NCBI GenBank assembly: GCA_947624465.1
Contig: CANQKJ010000049.1
Span: forward strand, 1-10,836
From: an uncultured Oscillospiraceae bacterium
Lineage (GTDB): Bacteria; Bacillota; Clostridia; Oscillospirales; Oscillospiraceae
Direction: 5' to 3'
Length of the DNA: 10,836 nt
Shown piece by piece: positions 6,147 to 10,836 of this stretch. A program made the position numbers and the translations under genes. Under the pieces are notes generated by a model. That model ran no database searches, was not told the origin of the DNA, and saw only the letters and a list, made by a program, of their open reading frames with translations. Positions within the stretch are counted from its first letter, which is position 1, and each line of letters starts with the position of its first letter.

Positions 6147-6884
6147 ATGAGCGTGATTTACAAGGCGGAGCTGCGGGTGGACTCCCGTGACGTGGACCTG
6201 TTCAACCAGGCCCGGCCCTCGGCGGTGCTGGGGCTGATGCAGGAGGCCGCCACCCTGGCGGCGCTGGACCTGAAGGTAGACGGCCCCCGGCTGCTGGAGA
6301 AGTACGGCAGCCTGTGGATGGTCACCCGGAACTGGGTGGAGCTGGAGGCCCCCCTCCGCTGGGACGACCGGGTCACCGTGGAGACCTGGCACCGGGGAGG
6401 CGCCGGCGCATCGGTGTACCGGGACTTTGAGTTCTTCCGGGACGGAAAGTATGTGGGACAGGCCACCTCCATCTGGGCCATCGTCCACGCGGAGGACCGC
6501 AGGGTCCTCCCCATGAAGCGGGTGGAGGAGTTCGCCGGCACCGACGGGGGAGAGCGGATCAAGTCCATCAGGCTTCGCGGGGCGCGTATGCCCGAGACCT
6601 TCGACGGCCGGGAGAGCCGGCGTCTGGGCTATTCCGACACCGACCTGAACGGCCATGTGAACAACGTCCACTACGCCGACTACGCCTGCGACGCCCTCCA
6701 CCTGGAGCGGATGGACCGGGGAAAGTTCATCCGCGGCTTCCAGATCGACTATGTCAGCGAGTGCCGGGCGGGGGAGACCCTCCGGATCGACACCGCCGCT
6801 CGGGACGGCGAGCTGTTCGCCCAGGGCGTGGGGGAGGACGGCGTCAAGCGGTTCGACTTCGATCTGACCCTGGCGGACTTATAA
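6147..6884 (+). CDS. Acyl-ACP thioesterase (FatA/FatB-like family)
   Basis: Hydrolyses acyl-acyl carrier protein to free fatty acid in the cytoplasm. The 245 residues form two hot-dog domains: the first about 1-130 (LMQEAATLAA, WMVTRNWVELEAPLRWDD) and the second about 150-245. The second carries the active-site motif NGHVNN at 168-173, with N168 and H170, followed by SEC with E205 and C206, aligning with the conserved Glu-Cys of plant FatA/FatB. Length is normal for bacterial members. The ATG follows the stop of the Cys-rich gene after one base and has GGGGGAG seven bases upstream, so the two are co-expressed. Chain-length preference cannot be read from the sequence. Its last six bases overlap the end of the convergent DUF4363 gene. 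Confidence 0.93.
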   Translation: MSVIYKAELRVDSRDVDLFNQARPSAVLGLMQEAATLAALDLKVDGPRLLEKYGSLWMVTRNWVELEAPLRWDDRVTVETWHRGGAGASVYRDFEFFRDGKYVGQATSIWAIVHAEDRRVLPMKRVEEFAGTDGGERIKSIRLRGARMPETFDGRESRRLGYSDTDLNGHVNNVHYADYACDALHLERMDRGKFIRGFQIDYVSECRAGETLRIDTAARDGELFAQGVGEDGVKRFDFDLTLADL

Positions 6885-7265
6885 TAGGTTTTTCCAGGTG
6901 GGCAGTTCGCCCTCGATGAGCAGCTCCAGCTGGGTGATGAGCCGGGCGTTGGCGGCGGCGTACTCCGCCGGCTGGCGCTCCTGGCCCTGGAGATAGGCCA
7001 GGGTCTCGCCGAAATAGCTCAGCACCGCGTCGATGTCCCTGTGGTGGAGGGTGGCGTGGAGATAGCCTTCGTTCTCCATCCAGCGGGCTTTGGCCCGCTC
7101 GGTGATGCCGGCGGCCACCTCCCAGCGGCCGGCCTCCGCCTCGTCCTGGGCCTGGGTCAAAGCGGCGGTCAGCTCCTCCGTCAGGGAGTGCAGGCACCAG
7201 ACGTGGACGGCGGACAGGCCCAGCAGCAGGATCAGCAGGCCCGCAGATATGACAAGCCGTTTCAC
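6879..7265 (-). CDS. DUF4363 family protein, membrane-anchored
   Basis: A 128-residue protein with one N-terminal hydrophobic segment (about 4-24) and then a soluble, largely helical domain (EELTAALTQAQDEAEAGRWE onward), probably outside the membrane. It resembles DUF4363 proteins, which often accompany DUF421 genes in Clostridia; function is unknown. The start is GTG at 7265, whose GTGA overlaps the DUF421 stop by four bases, with AAAGGAGG six bases upstream inside the DUF421 gene. This indicates translational coupling. It ends tail-to-tail with the thioesterase gene with a six-base overlap and no terminator of its own was found. Confidence 0.85.
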   Translation of the reverse strand: MKRLVISAGLLILLLGLSAVHVWCLHSLTEELTAALTQAQDEAEAGRWEVAAGITERAKARWMENEGYLHATLHHRDIDAVLSYFGETLAYLQGQERQPAEYAAANARLITQLELLIEGELPTWKNLL

Positions 7266-7942
7266 TTTACTCCTCCTTTGGGGACCACATAGGTGTTTCC
7301 CGCCTGGTCCACCGTCAGCAGGAAGACCTGCCTCACCGAGTGGACCTTGTGGGCGGCAAGCTGTTTTTCCAGCCAGGTCTCCTCGTAGCCCATCCCCTTC
7401 AGATTGTGGGAGAGCAGCCGCCCGTCGCTGACGAGCACCACCGGCATACCGGTCTCCTCCGGGTGGAGGCCCATCTGGGCGGCGGTGACGGGCCTGTCCG
7501 CCGCGGTGGGCAGGACGGAGAGCTGCCCGTTGGTCTCCAGCAGGGCGAACTTGATGGACTTGAAATCGTTATAGCCCTGGATGCGCAGCTCCTCCATCAG
7601 CTCGTCGATGGTGAAGCGGGTGCGGCGCAGCTCCGCCTCCTGGACCACCCCGTCCCGGATGACGATGGAGGGCCGCCCCACCAGCAGCGAGCGGAACCGG
7701 ATGGACTTGGTGCAAAGCACCGACAAAATGGTGGACACGCACAGCAGCACCGCGATGGGGATGAGGCCGGACAGCAGGGGGATGCCGTTGTCCTGCATGG
7801 GCACCGAGGCCAGGTCGGCGATGATGAGGGCCAGCACCAGCTCCGACGGCTCAAGCTGGCCAATCTGGTGCTTGCCCAGCAGGCGGATGCCCGCCACAAT
7901 GAGCAGGTACAGGATCACGGTGCGGAGGAGTACTACGAACAT
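7262..7942 (-). CDS. DUF421 (YetF-type) membrane protein
   Basis: A 226-residue protein. The N-terminal part has about three membrane helices (roughly 3-22, 33-48 and 56-78), with GKHQIGQLEPSELVLALIIA typical of the family. The cytoplasmic domain follows: GRPSIVIRDGVVQ, then FTIDELMEELRIQGYNDF and FALLETNGQLSVLP, the DUF421 signature. Biochemical function is not established; relatives occur in spore formers, and some (DUF421 plus DUF1657) are linked to spore heat resistance. The ATG at 7942 has AGAGG seven bases upstream. The frame stays open far upstream, but that stretch is antisense to carA and is not coding. It overlaps the DUF4363 gene by four bases. Confidence 0.92.
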   Translation of the reverse strand: MFVVLLRTVILYLLIVAGIRLLGKHQIGQLEPSELVLALIIADLASVPMQDNGIPLLSGLIPIAVLLCVSTILSVLCTKSIRFRSLLVGRPSIVIRDGVVQEAELRRTRFTIDELMEELRIQGYNDFKSIKFALLETNGQLSVLPTAADRPVTAAQMGLHPEETGMPVVLVSDGRLLSHNLKGMGYEETWLEKQLAAHKVHSVRQVFLLTVDQAGNTYVVPKGGVK

Positions 7943-8131
7943 AAGAGCACCTCTTTCAGGGGAATAGGGAAAATTTCTCTCAACATTTTGTCCTTTGCCC
8001 CCGGCGGATATGCGGCGGATTTGTCCAAAACTCCGATTTTCAAAATCCCCAAAAAAACGCGGAGGTTGTTCTTGTCTTTTTCCGCGGGATAGGCTAAAAT
8101 AGACAAAGTATGAAAAAAGGCAGGGATAGCT
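7943..8131. promoter_or_regulatory. Divergent regulatory region between DUF421 and carA
   Basis: This 189-base stretch is less GC-rich than its neighbours. It holds the carA promoter and a 13-base dyad, GATTTTCAAAATC (8035-8047), about 25 bases upstream of the carA -35. No convincing sigma-A pair was seen for the DUF421 operon, and no pyrimidine-type attenuator or PyrR site precedes carA. Confidence 0.5.
8072..8100 (+). promoter_or_regulatory. Sigma-A promoter for carAB
   Basis: TTGTCT (8072-8077) and TAAAAT (8095-8100) are exactly 17 bases apart, matching four and five of six consensus positions. A start near 8107 leaves a leader of only about 25 bases, too short for a transcriptional attenuator. 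Confidence 0.65.
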
Positions 8132-9214
8132 TTGAAAGCGACTTTGATTCTGGCAAACGGGACCCTCTTCCACGGGCGGGCCATCGGCGCCGCCGAGGAC
8201 CGGGTGTGCGAGATGGTGTTCAACACCTCCATGACCGGCTATCAGGAGATCCTCACCGACCCCTCCTACGCGGGGCAGGGGGTCGTGATGTCCTATCCGC
8301 TCATCGGCAACTACGGCGTCAACCACGAGGACAACGAGTCCGCCCGCCCCTGGGCGGAGGCCTTCGTGGTCCGCCACCTGTCCCCGGCGGGGAGCAATTT
8401 CCGCTGTGAGGACACCCTCAACAACTATCTGAAATCCAATCACATCGTCGGCATCGAGGACATCGACACTCGGGCGCTGACCAAAATACTCCGCAGCCAG
8501 GGCACCATGAACGGCATGATCACCTGTGCGGAGCATTTTAATGTCAACGAGGTCATGGACAGGCTCCGGGCCTACCGGGTGGAGGGCACCGTGGAGCGGG
8601 TCACCTGCAGAGAGCCCTGGACGCTGCCCGCCGTGGGGGAGCGGAAGCACCGGGTCGCCCTCATGGATTACGGCATGAAGCGGAACATGGCCCAATGCCT
8701 CGCCAAACGGGGCTGCGAGGTCACCGTGCTGCCCGCCCACACCCCCGCCGCGGAGGTGCTGTCCGGCGGCTACGACGGGGTGATGCTCTCCAACGGCCCC
8801 GGCGACCCCGCCGACAACGTGGAGATCATCAAAGAGGTCAAAAAGCTGTACGACTCCAGCCTGCCCATCTTCGCGGTCTGCCTGGGCCACCAGCTCATGG
8901 CCCTGGCCACCGGCGCCAGGACCCATAAGATGGTATTCGGCCACCGGGGCGGGAACCATCCCGTGCGGGACGTGGAGGCCGGCCGCTGCTTCATCACCAG
9001 CCAGAACCACGGCTATGTGGTGGACGCCGCCACCGTGGACCCGGCGGTGGCCGCCGTCTCCCACGTGAACGTCAACGACAGCACGGTGGAGGGGCTGAAA
9101 TACCACCGGCCCAACTGCTTCACCGTCCAGTTCCATCCCGAGGCCGCCCCCGGCCCCATGGATACGGAATACTTATTCGACCGCTTTATCCGCTCGATGG
9201 GAGGTGACCGGTAA
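8132..9214 (+). CDS. carA: Carbamoyl-phosphate synthase small (glutamine amidotransferase) subunit
   Basis: Releases ammonia from glutamine for the large subunit to make carbamoyl phosphate, precursor of pyrimidines and arginine. The 360 residues match family length. The N-terminal domain ([20 protein letters not shown], then [16 protein letters not shown]) is followed by a class I glutamine amidotransferase domain with SNGPGDP, nucleophile C250 (AVCLGHQ), and H335 and E337 (FHPEA). The start is TTG at 8132; no in-frame ATG gives the conserved N-terminus, and AGGG lies six bases upstream. A TTG start with a modest ribosome binding site may limit translation relative to carB, whose site is near perfect. 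carB overlaps the stop by one base (TAATG). Confidence 0.97.
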   Translation: MKATLILANGTLFHGRAIGAAEDRVCEMVFNTSMTGYQEILTDPSYAGQGVVMSYPLIGNYGVNHEDNESARPWAEAFVVRHLSPAGSNFRCEDTLNNYLKSNHIVGIEDIDTRALTKILRSQGTMNGMITCAEHFNVNEVMDRLRAYRVEGTVERVTCREPWTLPAVGERKHRVALMDYGMKRNMAQCLAKRGCEVTVLPAHTPAAEVLSGGYDGVMLSNGPGDPADNVEIIKEVKKLYDSSLPIFAVCLGHQLMALATGARTHKMVFGHRGGNHPVRDVEAGRCFITSQNHGYVVDAATVDPAVAAVSHVNVNDSTVEGLKYHRPNCFTVQFHPEAAPGPMDTEYLFDRFIRSMGGDR

Positions 9215-10836
9215 TGCCCAGAGATCCCAAGATCAAAAAGGTGCTGGTGCTGGGCTCCGGCCCCATCGTCATCGGCCAGGCGGCGGAGTTCGACTACGCC
9301 GGCACCCAGGCCTGCCGCGCCCTGAAAGAGGAGGGCGTGGAGGTGGTGCTGGTCAACTCCAACCCGGCCACCATCATGACCGACAAGGACATCGCCGACC
9401 ATGTGTACATCGAGCCGCTGAACATCCCCTCGGTGACCCAGGTCATCGAGATGGAGCGGCCCGACGCCATCCTGCCCACCCTGGGCGGACAGACCGGGCT
9501 GAACCTGGCCATGAATCTCCACGAGCAGGGCGTTCTGGAGAAGTACGGCGTCCGCCTGCTGGGCACCAGCCCCGAGTCCATCCGCAAGGCGGAGGACCGG
9601 CAGGGCTTCAAGGACTGCATGGAGGAGATCGGCCAGCCCTGCGTCACCTCCGACGTGGTGGAGACGGTGGACGGGGCGGTGGAGTTCGCCGAGAAGATCG
9701 GCTACCCCGTCATCGTCCGCCCGGCCTATACCCTGGGCGGCACCGGCGGCGGCATCGCTTACGACGAGGCCTCCCTCCGGGAGATCGCCGACCGGGGCAT
9801 CCATCTGTCCCGGGTGGGCCAGGTGCTCATCGAGCGGTGCATCTCCGGGTGGAAGGAGATCGAGTTCGAGGTCATGCGGGACTCCGCCGGCAACGTCATC
9901 CAGGTCTGCTCCATGGAGAACATCGACCCGGTGGGCGTCCACACCGGCGACTCCATCGTGGTGGCCCCCACCCAGACGCTGGCCAACCGGGAGTTCCAGA
10001 TGCTCCGCACCGCCGCTCTGGACATCATCACCGCGCTGAAGATCGAGGGCGGCTGCAACTGCCAGTTCGCCCTGAACCCCGACAGCTTCGAGTACGCCGT
10101 CATCGAGGTCAACCCCCGCGTGTCCCGCTCCTCCGCCCTGGCCTCCAAGGCCACCGGCTACCCCATCGCCAAGGTGGCCGCCAAGATCGCCCTGGGCTAC
10201 ACCCTGGACGAGATCCCCAACGCCGTCACCGGCAAGACCACCGCCTGCTTCGAGCCCACGGTGGACTACTGCGTATTGAAGATCCCCCGCCTGCCCTTTG
10301 ACAAATTCACCACCGCCAGCCGGACCCTGGGCACCCAGATGAAGGCCACCGGAGAGGTCATGGCCATCGCCAATTCCTTCGAGGGGGCGCTGATGAAGGC
10401 CATCCGCTCCCTGGAGCTGAATGTGCGGGCATTGAAGCTGGACAAGCTGGAGGGGCTGTATACCGACGAGATCGAAGACCTGCTGGTGAACGTCACCGAC
10501 GAGCGGCTGTTCGTGGTGGCGGAGGCCCTCCGCCGGGGTTTCTCGCCCAAAAAGATCAACCACATCACCAAGATGGACATCTGGTTCCTGGAGCGGTTCA
10601 AGAACATCATCGACATGGAGAACGCCCTCGTCGCCTGCAAGGGCGCCCCCGACGAGGACACCCTCCGCCGGGCCAAGGTCATGTGCTTCGCGGACAGCTA
10701 CATCGGCCATCTGTGCGGCATGGCCCAGGCCGACGTGAAGGCCCTGCGGGAGCAGTACGGCATCGTCCCCTCCTTCAAGATGGTGGACACCTGCGCCGCC
10801 GAGTTCGACGCGGAGACCCCCTACTACTACTCCTCC
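9214..10836 (+). CDS. carB: Carbamoyl-phosphate synthase large subunit, N-terminal half (cut by window edge)
   Basis: Uses bicarbonate, two ATP and ammonia from CarA to make carbamoyl phosphate. The open frame runs to the window end, giving 541 of the roughly 1,070 residues usual for the family. It begins [20 protein letters not shown], with the nucleotide-binding [20 protein letters not shown]. The first ATP-grasp domain follows, with [12 protein letters not shown] near 169-180, then [15 protein letters not shown] and [20 protein letters not shown], and the start of the oligomerisation domain after about 400. GGAGGTGA, nearly a full anti-Shine-Dalgarno match, sits inside the end of carA ahead of the ATG, and TAATG couples the two genes. 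Confidence 0.97.
   Translation, partial: MPRDPKIKKVLVLGSGPIVIGQAAEFDYAGTQACRALKEEGVEVVLVNSNPATIMTDKDIADHVYIEPLNIPSVTQVIEMERPDAILPTLGGQTGLNLAMNLHEQGVLEKYGVRLLGTSPESIRKAEDRQGFKDCMEEIGQPCVTSDVVETVDGAVEFAEKIGYPVIVRPAYTLGGTGGGIAYDEASLREIADRGIHLSRVGQVLIERCISGWKEIEFEVMRDSAGNVIQVCSMENIDPVGVHTGDSIVVAPTQTLANREFQMLRTAALDIITALKIEGGCNCQFALNPDSFEYAVIEVNPRVSRSSALASKATGYPIAKVAAKIALGYTLDEIPNAVTGKTTACFEPTVDYCVLKIPRLPFDKFTTASRTLGTQMKATGEVMAIANSFEGALMKAIRSLELNVRALKLDKLEGLYTDEIEDLLVNVTDERLFVVAEALRRGFSPKKINHITKMDIWFLERFKNIIDMENALVACKGAPDEDTLRRAKVMCFADSYIGHLCGMAQADVKALREQYGIVPSFKMVDTCAAEFDAETPYYYSS

Noticed and set aside
8101..8131. PyrR-type attenuator or riboswitch ahead of carA
   Set aside because: The promoter leaves only about 25 bases of leader, with no hairpin and no U-run.
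7943..9136. In-frame upstream extension of DUF421 to a 624-residue minus-strand ORF
   Set aside because: The extension is antisense to carA, is rich in low-complexity Gly/His/Val typical of GC-rich shadow frames, and a proper ribosome binding site and family N-terminus lie at 7942.
9013..10710. 565-residue minus-strand ORF
   Set aside because: It is antisense to the highly conserved carA/carB frames and has shadow-ORF composition (long runs of Gly, Leu, Asp, His).

Overview
The window looks like chromosome from a spore-forming, high-GC member of the Clostridia, most plausibly Oscillospiraceae/Ruminococcaceae-like (Flavonifractor or Oscillibacter type). The reasons are a SAM-I riboswitch on metK, spoVAD-spoVAE sporulation genes, strong AGGAGG-type ribosome binding sites, an S-layer-homology surface protein and GC-rich coding sequence. 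The genus is an inference; no rRNA gene is present.

Layout. (1) 1-750, minus: the 5' half of metK behind a textbook SAM-I riboswitch, an intrinsic terminator and a full-consensus sigma-A promoter. (2) 780-4003, plus: a serine recombinase gene with its own terminator, then an AT-rich 127-bp element bounded by perfect 18-bp inverted repeats, then a secreted beta-helix protein with three SLH domains. A bidirectional terminator closes this block. (3) 4015-5389, minus: spoVAE and spoVAD, with no spoVAC beside them. (4) 5467-6884, plus: a cysteine-rich putative metal-binding protein and an acyl-ACP thioesterase in one operon. (5) 6879-7942, minus: a DUF421 (YetF-type) membrane protein translationally coupled to a DUF4363 protein. 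(6) 8072-10836, plus: carA and the 5' part of carB, the two subunits of carbamoyl-phosphate synthase.

The most interesting part is block 2. The inverted repeats lie just upstream of the ribosome binding site of a cell-surface gene and just downstream of a serine recombinase with intact catalytic residues. Between the repeats, the best sigma-A-like promoters point away from the surface gene. This is the arrangement of an invertible promoter (phase-variation switch), here apparently assembled in the OFF orientation. The repeats and promoter-like hexamers are read directly; that the segment inverts, and that this recombinase does it, are inferences.

The rest is largely housekeeping (methionine/SAM, fatty-acid release, pyrimidine/arginine precursor) plus sporulation. 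The spoVA pair and the DUF421/DUF4363 pair may both act in spores, but only the first is well established.
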